DNA from: Lucinisca nassula
Lineage: Eukaryota > Mollusca > Bivalvia > Lucinida > Lucinidae
Direction of reading: 5' to 3'
DNA length: 64,000 bases
Assembly: GCA_963580285.1 (NCBI GenBank)
Contig: OY757021.1
Location: 89,887,221 to 89,951,220 of the forward strand
The notes below the pieces were generated by a model. It had not been told where the DNA came from. It saw only the letters and a list, made by a program, of their open reading frames with translations, and did no database searches. The first letter of the stretch is position 1, and each line of letters opens with the position of its first letter. Positions 1 to 12,800 of this stretch are shown here, one piece after another. A program made the translations under genes and the position numbers.

Positions 1-331
1 TGTTCATGACACATCGTCTCAGTGGGATGAATGCACCTGTGAAGTTTCATGAATATATTCCATACGGTTTAGGAGTTATGGCCCGGACACGGTTTACTTT
101 ATGGGACTATTTCAAGGGCAGATAATCCAAAAACCAAAAACGCAAGAGTTGTCTTCCTTGTTCATGACACATCGTCTCAGTGTGATGAATGCACCTGTGA
201 AGTTTCATGAATATATTCCATACAGTCTAGGAGTTATGGCTCAGACACGATGTCGGGACGGATGAACGAACGGACGGACAGGGGTAAAACTTAATGCCCT
301 TCCGCTATTCTCTGAATAGGCAGGGGCATAA
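1..331 (-). mobile_element. Helentron-like element fragment with 158-bp core repeats
   Basis: A segment starting TTCATGACACATCGTCTCAG occurs at about 1 and again at about 161 (period 158). It ends in an ACGGACGGACAGG microsatellite and GGCAGGGGCAT near 331. Read on the minus strand this is the usual head of the tandem-core elements seen elsewhere in the window: a head, then TCCG repeats, then core repeats. The rest of the element lies off the left edge. Confidence 0.6.
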
Positions 332-726
332 AAATAATAATCATGCATGGTTAACTTAATAATGACCAATTATAGAATCAGGCTTTGAACGGTCAAGGAC
401 AATAATGAAAGGGATGAACAGGGTCTGGCCTCCTTACATTGACCATTAAATTGGCAATCAAACACATACAGACCAGCCAGCGGTAAAACCCCAATCTTTA
501 TTTTCTCTGTGAAATTATGTTGTGTTTCTCGGAGAACATGCGAGAAACTTCTCCAAGAAGTAAATGCTTTCATGTTGCAAAACGGTAAAATTCTCCGTGA
601 AACACTATGAAACTTCTCTGCATAAATCACTATTTCTTAGAGAGAGAAAAAATGTACAGGTGAAGCTGTTCACAGTGTTTCTCAAGTGCATGGATGTTGT
701 TGCAAAACGTTTGAAAGCATATGAAC
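332..726. other. Intron sequence, nothing recognised
   Basis: This AT-rich intron lies upstream of the first visible exon. Short reading frames cross it on both strands but none shows a recognisable domain or a splice context. Loosely repeated GAAACTTCTC motifs lie between 520 and 640. Confidence 0.4.
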
Positions 727-751
727 TTTTTAGCTCACCTGTCACGTAGTG
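727..751 (+). mobile_element. Truncated head of TTAGCTCACC-type element
   Basis: TTTTTAGCTCACCTGTCACG followed by TAGTG matches the start of the long elements at 21070, 28068 and 42875, but the sequence then goes straight into the polypyrimidine tract of exon 1. It is either a truncated insertion or a deletion remnant, ending about 30 bases before the acceptor. Confidence 0.55.
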
Positions 752-780
752 TATATAATTTTTCTTTCTTTTTTTTTCAG

Positions 781-879
781 AAAAAGCCCATCATCCAGTT
801 GAAAGCAGCATCAGCATTAAACAGGATCCTGGTGTTATGTGATAACACTCTGACTATGCTGAATATGCTAGATCTTGAG
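781..879 (+). CDS. TGFBRAP1: TGFBRAP1 exon 1 of window (CNH domain)
   Basis: 33 codons, phase 0 at both ends. The acceptor is a long T tract ending TTTCAG at 780 and the donor is GTAAGT at 880. The peptide contains AASALNRILVLCDN, very close to the vertebrate CNH segment that reads AASALNRLLVLCDN. It forms beta strands of the N-terminal propeller. A family A MITE starts about 19 bases past the donor. This is not the first coding exon of the gene: the N-terminus is missing. Confidence 0.93.
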
Positions 880-3800
880 GTAAGTGGATCAGGTTGAATA
901 ACCCTTTTTGTACCAAATGGAATCTTCCACCTTATATATAGCATGAGTCCATTTCAAAATTTAGGGGTGTCAGTTTGTGTTTTCTTCAAAAACTATTCGG
1001 AAAATAGCTGAACTTTTTGCAAACGGTGTAGGCCCTGATCAGATCCTGCAGCGTCTGATCTGGGCCTGCACTGTTTGCCACTTACCCCTTTAGGGGTTTC
1101 CGGTACCAAATGGGATAAGCAGTTTTTGTCATACTGTAGGCAGGAGTTGTACTCTTTTCATTGTACCACTTTCTCAGCCATATATGGTCATATGATAGCA
1201 CAGGACCAGTACATACTGTAAAATTCCTCTATTAAGACCACCTTTGGGTCTGTTCAAAAGTGGTCTTTCAGACCACTTTTGAACAGTCCAAATGGTTATC
1301 TCTGTCCAGGATACTGTATGCAGACAACATAGGAAGAATGCAATACCTACTAAATAAGCTTTTTAAAATAGAATTAGTCTTAATTTTAGATGGTCTTTAT
1401 AGCAGAATTTAACTGTATATTCTGTATCGAGAAACGTGTGAATACACCTGAATTTCTTTTGACATGGTAAACTTTGACCAGTCCATTGTTTACTCAGGAT
1501 CATAGTGATGGATCCAAGTCTTGTCCCTGGTAACAATTCTTTCAAGAAAGTCTTGCGGATCACAATAATATCTTTCCAAAAGTGACTCTGACACGGACAG
1601 CTCGTTCTTTAATAAGGCATTTTGGCACCAGTGCATTGAAAGCTTCTTCATGCCCAGCAGTTCATGTAAAATGGTAAAATAGCTACCCTCAGAAATCTCC
1701 AATCTTCTAGCCATTTCTGAAACTTTCATTTGCCTGTCTGGCTTTACTAGTTCCCTTAAATTTTCACTAATGACGTCATCAGTAATGTTCACAGGTCTTC
1801 CACTGTTGTGCTCGTCTTCCAACATTACATGACCACATTTGAAATCAGCCACCTAGTTTTTATACCCCACCACACGATAGTGGTGGGGTATTATGTTATA
1901 CCCTCCGGTGTCCGTCCGTCCGTCCGTCCGTCCGTCCACACCATTTCCGATCGATAACTTGAGTAATTTTTAACGAATTTTTTTCAAATTTTGCATACAT
2001 GTATATATCGGGAATGAGTGGTATGGGATTGTTAATGGGCAAAATCCGTTAATTTTTGACAGAGTTATGGCCCTTTTTAGTTCAAAATAAGGGGTTTTGG
2101 GGCGTTTCCGATCAATAAATTGAATATTTTTTCACGGATTTTCTTCAAATTTTGTATACACATTGGCATTGGGTATGAGTGGTTTGGGATTGTAAATGGG
2201 CAAAATACATTAACATTTAACGGAATTATGGTCGTTAAAAATTCCGATTAAATGGTTTTTGGGGACTTATTCCTTTACTATATGGAATATTTGGATGAAA
2301 CTGCACTGATGTATAAACGACCATAATAAGCAGGTTTTGTGTTGTGAATACACAAAATGCGTTAACATTTAACGAAAAATTGGTCGTTAACAATTCCCAT
2401 TAAATAGTTTCTGCGCATTTATTCCTTTAATTTATGAAATAAATTGATTATCACTGCCAGTGTAGTGGTTAGAGTGCTGGACTACAAATCCTATTGTTGA
2501 TTATGAATCTGAGGGGCGTGAGTTCAAATCTCAGTCGAGGAATGAAAAATTTTTTTTTTTTTTCGTTTTTTCTTTTTTTTTTGTGTGTGTTCTTTTTTCT
2601 TTTTCTTTCTTTTTCATTTTGGCAATGAATTTATTTATTTTTTTTTATTTTTTTTAATTTTCCTCATTTTTGGTTTTTCATTCCTTTTTTTTTTTCACCC
2701 TTTTCTTCTTTTTGTTATACCCCATCACACGATAGTGCTGGGATATTACAATATACCCTCCAGTGTCTGTCCGTCCGTCCGTCCCCACCATTTCCGACCA
2801 ATAACTGGATTAATTTGTGCTATGAATCTGAGGGGCGTGAGTTCAAACCCCCGTGGAGGAATGGAATTTTCTTTTTTTTTTTTCCTTTTTTTCTCGTTTT
2901 TTCTTTTCTTTTTTTTCCGTTTATTTTTCTTTTCTTTCTTTTTGCAACAAATTTTTTTTTTTTTTTTCGGTTTTTTTTTTCTCATTTTTTGTTTTTCATT
3001 CCTTTTTTTTACCTTTTTTTTTTTTTCCTTTTCTTCTTTTTGTTATACCCCATTACACGATAGTGCTGGGATATTATAATATACCCTCCGGTGTCTGTCC
3101 GTCCGTCTGTTCATCCGTCCATCCCCACCATTTCCGACCGATAACTTGATTAATTTTTCACATTTTTTTTTTCAAATTGTGCCTACATGTTTATATCGGG
3201 AATGACTTTTTTTTTCTTTTCTTCTTTTTGTTATACCCCATCACACAATAGTGCTGGGGTATTATAATATACCCTCCGGTGTCTGTCCGTTCGTCCGTCC
3301 ATCCACACCATTTCCGACCGATAACTTGATTAATTTCTCACAATTTTTTTTTGGAGTTTGCGATCAATAACTTAAGAATCTTTTCATGGATTTTCTTCAA
3401 ATTTTAAAACACTAAAGGACACATATTATTGCCAAGGACAGTCACTCTGCTTTTCTGGTTATTGTATTATCTGCCCTTTTGATATACATGCATGTAGTTC
3501 CTTTACTATATTGAATGCCTTAGTGAAGTTTTACAGATAACTATAACACTTAAAAGTACCACTATTATGGGCAAGGCTATAACCATATTATCTTGCAGTG
3601 GTGGGGTATCATGCAGTGTTAGCGTGCTTTTATTAACAGTTGAATATGAAGGAGCAGTCGTTCCGTAAACTTCACAGAATTCCTCATAAATTTCCTGGCT
3701 TGTCTTCTCTTTTGAAAAACAGGTATCTAATCACTGCTTTGTACTCAATTTGTGAAGAACATTCAGCAACACTGACCCCTGCCATGTTATTTTACCTGGC

Positions 3801-6800
3801 ACGGACTACAAATACCAGACTTACCAATTAAAATTTGTGTAACAATGTATGTCATTGATGTATAATATGAGATGAAAAGCGTGCACTTGTCATAGATCAG
3901 TACCTGGGTTAGGCCAGTTAAATACTGAACAACCCTTTTAGCTGTACAAATTATAATGAGGGGCCATATGTTCCTAGCATCATAAGGTTAACAAGCTCAT
4001 TTGTTGTCAAATTGTTAACTGTTCTAGCAAGTACAATATTGTGTTATTTTTGCTGAAAAAAAAAATGAGAGCAGCAAAAGCTGAACATTTTTTCAGCAAA
4101 AATATTAGCATATTTGCCATATTAAATGATCAAAGTTTTAACGGCATTTTAACTAACGGCATCATTAGTTTTGAACAACTAGCCCGAGATTTCTACAGAA
4201 TGAATTCAAAGAAAATTGATCATTTGATAAAAAGGATCTCAAGCTCATTGTCTTTTCATATGAAATTCATGAAACTCACCAAAGGCTTGTTTCATAAATT
4301 CATATTCAATAACCACTTGCGTGAGATCCTGTATGTATGTTATGAGTAACTCCAAAATTGAGCTATAATGATTTATGTTGGTAAGAGTTGCAGTTGTATT
4401 TTTTTTGTGTATATGCATAAATCACTTTATAGACCCTTTAAGCTGCAGGGGAGGCAACTCCTTTAAAATTATTTTTGTCTCCCATGTCAATAGGGGTCAG
4501 CTCTTAAAAGGAAAGAATTTGCTCCTGAGGAGCAAATTCTTTCCTTTTAGAGTGGACACCTTTTTCCATGGGACAGAGTTTATAGAAAAGGGAACAGAAA
4601 GTTCCGAAAGTTGTAAAATGGCAGTAAAAACTGCCAGGTGTATACATTCTCCTTAACACAGAATTGAATATAGCATGGTTAGTTAAAACATGTTTTATTT
4701 CACAAAATAATAGTCAGGTAAACATAGAGGATCTTTCACATGTGGTCATTTCATATGATCGGCCCCGATAGCTCAGTTGGTAGAGTGTCCGCTCCGGGGA
4801 ACGGGAGATCACGGGTTCGATCCCGGGCCTCGACATACCAAAGTTGTTAAAAATGGTTCTAGCTGCTCCTCGCTTGGCACTCAGATTTACAAGGTAGAGC
4901 TAGGACTGGTCGACCCAGTGTCAGGATAATGTGACTGGGTGTGGTATCATGTAATGTGTCTGGGACATGATACTTCAGTGAGGCAGCACTATAAAAGTGA
5001 GCATTGAGCTCCCTGTCGGAACCAGACACTGTCGGGATATGACTGAAAAATTGTTGAAAGCGACGTTAAACCCGAGTTCACACACACACACACACACACA
5101 CTCAGCTCATATGAAATTTATGAAATTGGCTAGTTTCATTAATTGCATATAAAATGACCATGAGTGTAAGAATCGGATTTTATCGCCGAAAAAGTTTTAA
5201 AAAATTCACTAGAAAACATAGGCTTGTCACTGACAGTGTCGTGTGCAAGCCTCGGTAGCTCAATCGGATCCGTGATTGACTGATGATCAGGAGGGCTCGG
5301 GTTCGATACCTGCCGGGGTCAGCAACATTCTTTCGTCAAGATTGATCATGAAATCTTTTCTACGTTCATTCTCTCCTTTCTGCTGATTCAAGATGGACAT
5401 TTGTCAGTTTCTGGCGAAAGAATGTGCACTGTACTGGTTAACCGCTAACATATAAGCTTGCCCAGGAAAAGTGTGGATAGGTAAACTGACCGGCTCAAAT
5501 ATGACCAAAAATAGTGTTGACTGGGCCTTTAAACTCCAATTCAAACAAACTGACAGTGTCGTGATGTTTCAAGTTGTCACTGTTGTGATGCTTCACGCCA
5601 GTAACCATGTTTCATTACACTTGTGGTGGTAAGATTTTTATGATATGACATCCACTAAATAACAGCGATGTTTTGACAGACATGTATATAATCAAAACAA
5701 AAAACTTATTAAAAAAAAAGACATATGCTCTGATCTGGGTTTGCAATGTTTGCCATTCTGTCTGCACCTTTTTGACTTCTTGCTGGACTGTGAAACAAAT
5801 TTGTTTAAATTATAAGAGAATTACAGCAAGCCTTCATGGTGTCTGAATTTTTAGCTCGGCTGTTTTCGACGAAAAAGATGAGGTATTGTCATAGCTCTGG
5901 CGTCATCGTCGTGCAAAAACTTGGACATTTTTGTCTGCGTCGTCGTCATGGAAAAACTTGGACATTTTATACTATCTCTGTCATTACTGAACATATTTAC
6001 TTGAAACTCTGACTAGTTGTTCATTATGAAAAGGGGCTGCAGCAGATCGTTGGCACCCACATGCAGTGCTCTTGTTAGGATTTTAACGGTAGGTTATATA
6101 CAAACAATTTTTTCTATGTAATCAAGATATTTTTTTGATATACCAGAATTGTTTAACCCTTGTCCTGCTGAGCCCGGATATGTCTTCTCTTTCAAACAAT
6201 GTAGATCCAGATCAGTTGGCTTCTGAAGAAGCCATCTGATCTGGATCTTCATTGTTTGCCATTCAGTTTATTAATTTGTTGCAATAATTTGCATCAAGTA
6301 ATCTGATTGGTTGCTAATCAGTAGTGGGTGTGGCATATTTAAACAATCAGCAGGGCAAAGATTTACAGTTTCCGCTTTGTGCTATAAAGAAGTTGTGATG
6401 CATTTGAATTTTTTCCATTTTTAGCCAGTAGTAGGAGGGGCTAAGGTGAAGGGTGTGACACATTTCTGCCTCAATGATAGTCCCGTGCGTAGCAATCCAT
6501 TCAGTGTGGAAGTATGTGTGGCATTGAAGAAGAAGACTATACAGATGTACACAATTACTGAGGACAGGATCTTACATACTAAAGACATGTCTGTGTCAGA
6601 GCCTGCACTGTCTGTGGTAAGCAAGTAGATCATCTTTTCAAATTCAAGGCAAATACAGTAAAGTACCGCTATTAAGACCACCAAAAATTGTATCTTATTC
6701 TCCTTAGAAAGTTTCAGTTATTCATCTTTGTGTTTTCTGCATACAGTGTCCCTTGTCAGAGACCACCTTTGGGACTGTTCGAAAGTGGTCTTCAAGACAG

Positions 6801-9800
6801 TTCCAAAGGTGGTCTTAATATAGGAATTTTACTGTAGATATATATACTTAACTTTTTTTTTTTTTTTTTTTGCTTCAAAAGGGTGACAGGTCTAATTGAA
6901 AAAAAAATGTGTTCTGGGTGTTCAGCTTTCCTTGTGGTGCTGTTGAAGGAAAGTTTGTCCTTACATGTATGTAGAATCCCTCAAAGAGAAGGAGTTAAAT
7001 ACTTCAACAGTACTGTCTTTACATGTTTGTAGAATCCCTCAAAGATACTTCAACAGTACTGCAGGCTTCAGTACCACAGTTCAGTCCAATGCCTGTCTGA
7101 CTGGTAATGATGAGGTCATGGTGGCATTCTTTCATTGAGTTTGATCATGAAATATTTTCATCCGTCATTCTTTTCTTCTGCTGATTCAAGAAGGGCAGAT
7201 GGCAGTTTTTTGGGGACAAAAGAATGTGCAATGGAAAACTGTTGTTAGGTAAACTGATTGGCTTGATATGGTCTAAATAGTATTGAATGAGTTAACTACA
7301 AACAGGAGACTCTACATGGCTTTTGTAGACCTGGATATGGCATTTGATCGAGTGCCTCAGAAAGTCATATGGTGGGCACTAAGAAAACTTGGAGAGGACG
7401 AGTGGATTGTGCGACTGGTCCCAGGGATGTATGCTAATGCTCGGAGCCGTGTCCATGTTGATGATGATTACAATGAAGAATTCGAAGTGAAGGTGGGTGT
7501 TCATCAAGGCTCTGTTTTCAGCCCACTGCTTTTCATCATTGTGCTTGAAGCCTTGTCCTGCGAGTACCGCTCTGGAGTCCCCTGGGAGGACCTGTATGCT
7601 GATGACCTTGTCATCACAGCTGAATCCCTTGAGGAATGTGTCAGGAGGCTCTTAACTTGGAAAGATGCAATGGAGGTGAAAGGGCTGAGAGTGAATGCAG
7701 GAAAGACAAAGATCATGATCTGTGGTTCAGGTCTGGACCTCCTGCAGAGTACAGGCCAGTTCCCTTGCGCTGTATGTCACACTGGAGTGGGCAGCAACAG
7801 TATCTTTTATAATGGCTGCAAGTTCTGGGTGCACAAGAAATGCAGTGGGCTCAAGCGCTTGAAAGAGGATCCTATTTACAGGTGTACACGGTGCCAAGGA
7901 ACTGCACAACCCTTAGATGGCAGACCACAGAGGGAAGTCCAAGTCAGATGTGACAAGTTGGAGGTTGTAGCTTCCTTTTGCTACCTAGGTGATATGCCCT
8001 CAGCAGCGGGTGGTTGCGACCTTTCAACCACATCATGTGTGAAAACAGCCTGGGAGAAATTCAAGGAGTTGCTACCAGTTCTCTCTTCCTGCCATCTCTT
8101 GTTCAAGACACATGGCCGTGTGTACAGCTCTTGTGTGCGGAATGCAATGCTCCATGCCATTGAGACATGGCCATTGACAAAGCCAAACTGCCAATGTCTT
8201 CAGCGGAATGACAGGGCAATGATCAGACAGATCTGCAATGTCAAGCCACAGGACACTGTCACCATCAGGTCCAGTGAGTTACTTGAACGTCTTAGCATTG
8301 AAGACCTGGACCTCATCCTGAAAGAGAGAAGGCTCCGCTGGTATGGACATGTGGAACACTCCAACGGTGCAGTCAAGACTGCCTGTGACATACAGGTACA
8401 TGTAGGTGGAAAAAGGGGGCCTGGAAGGCCCAAGTGATCTGGAAGCAGCTGACAGAAAGAGATTGCAGAGAATGGAAGCTCTCTGCTATCGATCTTCATG
8501 ATATACAGGCCTGGAGATCTGGTGTAAGATCTGCCATGTGTGCAGCAAGCCAGCTACCTGGAAGGGGGCCCACTTATGTGGACCTTGCCCCTGTACCTGC
8601 ACGTTAATCAAAATCCGTTGATGGTGATGATGATACAAACCAAAACTTCAACAGTACCAATATTGGAGAATAATCCATTTACCCTGAATTAAACTATCAC
8701 TCACTTTTGACAGTATGTTTTTCTTTCATTAGATTTTACAGGCCACTATACTTAGTTGTACGTCTTTGTTTTACATGTATATGTAGTAATAAGTACATGT
8801 AGTTTTGGTGATTAGAAAGTCACACTGTCTTATGACCAGAAACAAGGAAGCAAAACTATTTTGCTTCATTAAAATAATTATATATGTTTGTTTGTTTGAT
8901 CTGAGGTTTAACGTCCCCATCAACACTGTAAAGTTCATTTTGGAGACAGACTTTTACCGTTTGAGATGAAATGACATCTCAAGCCCTGCCGCCCAATTAA
9001 ACCTACAGGGTTTATAAGCATGGACGGTCCGACTCGTACTGTTTTGCTTGGACAGGTTTAGATCCTCTGAGCATTTTACCAGTAGATGTGTGCGGGTCGG
9101 TGTCAGCTCTGCACAGTAGCATCATGCAGCCCATCCATTTCTTTTAGCCCCAAAATAATTATATATGAGTATGCTTCTTATGAGATGATTATATATGAGT
9201 GTAAAATGGATTGTTTCCATCTGTTTCAAGCCTCTTCACCACCAGACCTTTATGGTGGTTGTACATATCTGCATTCACAACATTTTTTGCTACCAGGTGC
9301 AACCTAGGTGGCCACAATACTGTGATTTACCCGAAAGAAAAAAAATCATCTGGAACTATTTAATTATGTTTTTGAGAAAAGAATTAATCTTAAATTTAGC
9401 TGGTCTTAAGGGGAATGGGTACACCTTCAGGGGAGGGAACTCCTGCAAAAGTATTTTTGTCTCCCATGTCAATAGGGGTCAACTCCTAAGGAGCAAATTC
9501 TTTCCTTTAAGAGTAGACCCCCTTTTCAGCAAGACTGAGCCTATAGAAAAGTGAACAGGAAGTTCCGAAAGTTGTCTCCCTTTGAAAAATGGCGGAAAAA
9601 TCTGCCAGGTGTTCCTATTCCCCTTAATCGCAGAACTTGACAGTATTTTGAATCTCTTACAGGCTGTTGATGGGTCAGTGGTATGTGCAGGGGTAGCATC
9701 ACAGTATTGTATGATGAATTATGATACTGGCCAGTTCACAGACCTCTTCCCTATAGATGCTGAGAGTACTATGCCCATTGTGAAAAGAATAAGCAAGGTA

Positions 9801-12800
9801 ATTTTGCACTTGCAGGTAATATTGCACTTGCCACTGACTGCTTTTGTTTTGAGATTTTAAAGATAACGTCTTTCTAGCTACAGGGCTTCTGTCAGATTGG
9901 AGTACATTTCCATTAATTAAGAAATGAAGGTATTTTTTTGGTATTCATTGAAATATGAACAAAATCAGGTTCACTTAAACTATGCTTGTGACCTCTGTTG
10001 ATCATACTTCTATGAAAGTTAAATAAATCACCTGTTACACTATTTTTCATCCATTATTTGACAAAAAAATTGTTTAGAGAACTAAAATTTATGAAAAATT
10101 ACACATAGATTTCCAGTTAACCCATTGCATGCGGAAAACCCATAAAGGGGTACCTTGACAAACAGAGCAGGCCCAGAATGCATTGTCTAATCAGGGCCTG
10201 TACTATTTGCTAACAGAATTTTCCATCAAAAATAGAATAAAATTAAAACGATAGGCCTGCCACCCTGTATATGACAAATTGACTTGTCCAACATCAATGG
10301 AAGAGTCCACTAGTATTCAATGGGTTAATAGCTGAACAGCATTTGTTTCATAATGATATTGCCAACATTCAATCATATTCAAGAGAATGCCAACAACCAT
10401 TGTTTATCTTAAGTCACAAGTTTGAACGGCATTTCAGTAGTTAACTATAGGATTTTGCTGTAAATTCTTTGAAACTTTCCAGTAGTTAGCTGTAGGATTT
10501 TTCATTGATTTCTTTGAGGCTGTAACAACATTACACTCCAGTCATTAGCTGTAGGATTTTTCTGTAAATTCATTGAAACTGTAACAACATTACACACCAG
10601 TCGTTAGCTGTAGGATTTTTCTGTAAATTCATTGAAACTATAACAACATTACACTCCAGTCGTTAGCTCTAGGATTTTTCTGTAAATTCATTGAAACTGT
10701 ATCAACATTGCACTCCAGTAGTTAGCTGTAGGATCATTCTGTAAATTCATTGAAAATGTAACAACATTACACACCAGTAGTTAGCTGTAGGATTTTTCTG
10801 TAAATTCATTGAAACTGTAACAACATTACACTCCAGTAGTTAGCTGTAGGATTTTTCTGTAAATTCATTGGAACTTTAACAACATTACACTCCAGTAGTT
10901 AGCTGTAGGATTTTTTCTGTAAATTCATTAAAACTGTAACAACATTACACTCCAGTAGTTAGCTGTAGGATTTTTCTGTAAATTCATTGAAACTATAACA
11001 ACATTACACTCCAGTCGTTAGCTCTAGGATTTTCCTGTAAATTCATTGAAACTATAACAACATTACACTCCAGTCGTTAGCTCTAGGATTTTTCTGTAAA
11101 TTCATTGAAACTATAACAACATTACACTCCAGTCGTTAGCTCTAGGATTTTTCTGTAAATTCATTGAAACTATAACAACATTACACTCCAGTCGTTAGCT
11201 CTAGGATTTTTCTGTAAATTCGCTGAAACTGTAACAACATTGCACTCCAGTCATTAGCTCTAGGATTTTTCTGTAAATTCGTTAAAACTGTAACAACATT
11301 GCACTCCAGTCGTTAGCTCTAGGTTTTTTCTGTAAATTCATTGAAACTGTAACAACATTACACACCAGTCGTTAGCTGTAGGATTTTTCTGTAAATTCAT
11401 TGAAACTATAACAACATTACACTCCAGTCGTTAGCTCTAGGATTTTTCTGTAAATTCATTGAAACTGTATCAACATTGCACTCCAGTAGTTAGCTGTAGG
11501 ATCATTCTGTAAATTCATTGAAACTGTAACAACATTACACACCAGTAGTTAGCTGTAGGATTTTTCTGTAAATTCATTGAAACTGTAACAACATTACACT
11601 CCAGTAGTTAGCTGTAAGATTTTTTCTGTAAATTCATTAAAACTGTAACAACATTACACTCCAGTAGTTAGCTGTAGGATTTTTCTGTAAATGCACTGAG
11701 AATGCAATTATTGCTATGTGACAACAGATGCAAAGGCTGATATGATCATTGCTGGGTGCTCCTCAGAAGCTACGTATTCATGATACAGTGTGGCTCTTTC
11801 AGTGGTTGTACTTGACGTTTCTAAAATGGACATTATCAGGCTGGGTAAATACTAACTGAGGCGATTCTAATGAGTACACACAGCATACCTTTTCAAGATA
11901 ATATAAACAAACCTCAATAAATTATCCTAAATACTGTAATGATCCTAAGTATTGGGACAGACAAGCCCAAACAAACAGTGCAGACCCAGATCAGACTGCT
12001 CCTCAAGGAGCAGTCTGATCAGGGTCTACACTGTTTGTCATTCTGTCTGCACTTTTTTGACCCATTGCTGGATTGTGAAACAAATGTGTTAAAATTTTAG
12101 GAGAATTACAGCAAGTCCTCAGGGTGTCTGAATTTTTAGGATTTTTGCGGTTTATAGATATCTGAAGCTATGGAAAAAATTCTCTGGGAACTCCAGAATG
12201 AGTTCAAATTAGTCATGTCAAACCAGTCATTCATGTTCAAGTTATTGAATGTTTCATAGCCCTGTTGTTGGGGTCCAACGCTCAAACTTTGTTAAACAAC
12301 CATGTTACAGCCAAACAAAAATGTATAGATCATAAAGTAAAATGGTCCATCATCTTTGTTGTACAGCTTTAACCCATTCAGTACCGGAAACCCCAAAATG
12401 GGTACCCTGGCAAACAGTTCAGGCCCAAATCAGACGCCGCAGATTGCGGCATCTCATCTGAACAGGGCCTCCACTGTTTGCTAAAAGTTCAGTCATTTTC
12501 CAAATAAACTTTGATGAAAACACAACCGGACACCCCTAAATTTTGAAATGAACTCCTGCTATATATAAGGAGGAAGATTCTATTTGGTACAAAAGGGGTG
12601 AAGCATGGCACAATGTAGAAGTCTGGTTTTCCATCCATTAGTTAGGGCCCTGCACTGAAAGTGTGGGTGCCCTATAGTAATCACTCTGTCCGTCCATCTG
12701 TCTGTCTGTCCATCTGTCCGTCCACAAATTTTCCTACTCCTCTGATAGCGCTGCCGGGGCCCTAGTCAGTTTCACTGACAGCTCTAGTTTATCTGCTCTT

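Noticed and set aside
2585..3149. Overlapping Phe-rich reading frames
   Set aside because: They arise from long T runs between repeated element heads. No domain, no splice context, and the opposite strand is equally open as Lys-rich frames.
4761..4835. Possible tRNA genes (also 5250, 33380, 42623, 49496, 50690)
   Set aside because: Each has A and B boxes but is followed by a repeated body and tail found in several copies, and the arms pair poorly. They are SINE heads.
7283..8437. Functional host gene of 384 residues
   Set aside because: It is a 5'-truncated reverse transcriptase with a frameshift; the first residues come from a SINE.
10432..11700. CRISPR-like regular repeats
   Set aside because: The 59-bp units are directly adjacent with no unique spacers, in a clearly eukaryotic intron.
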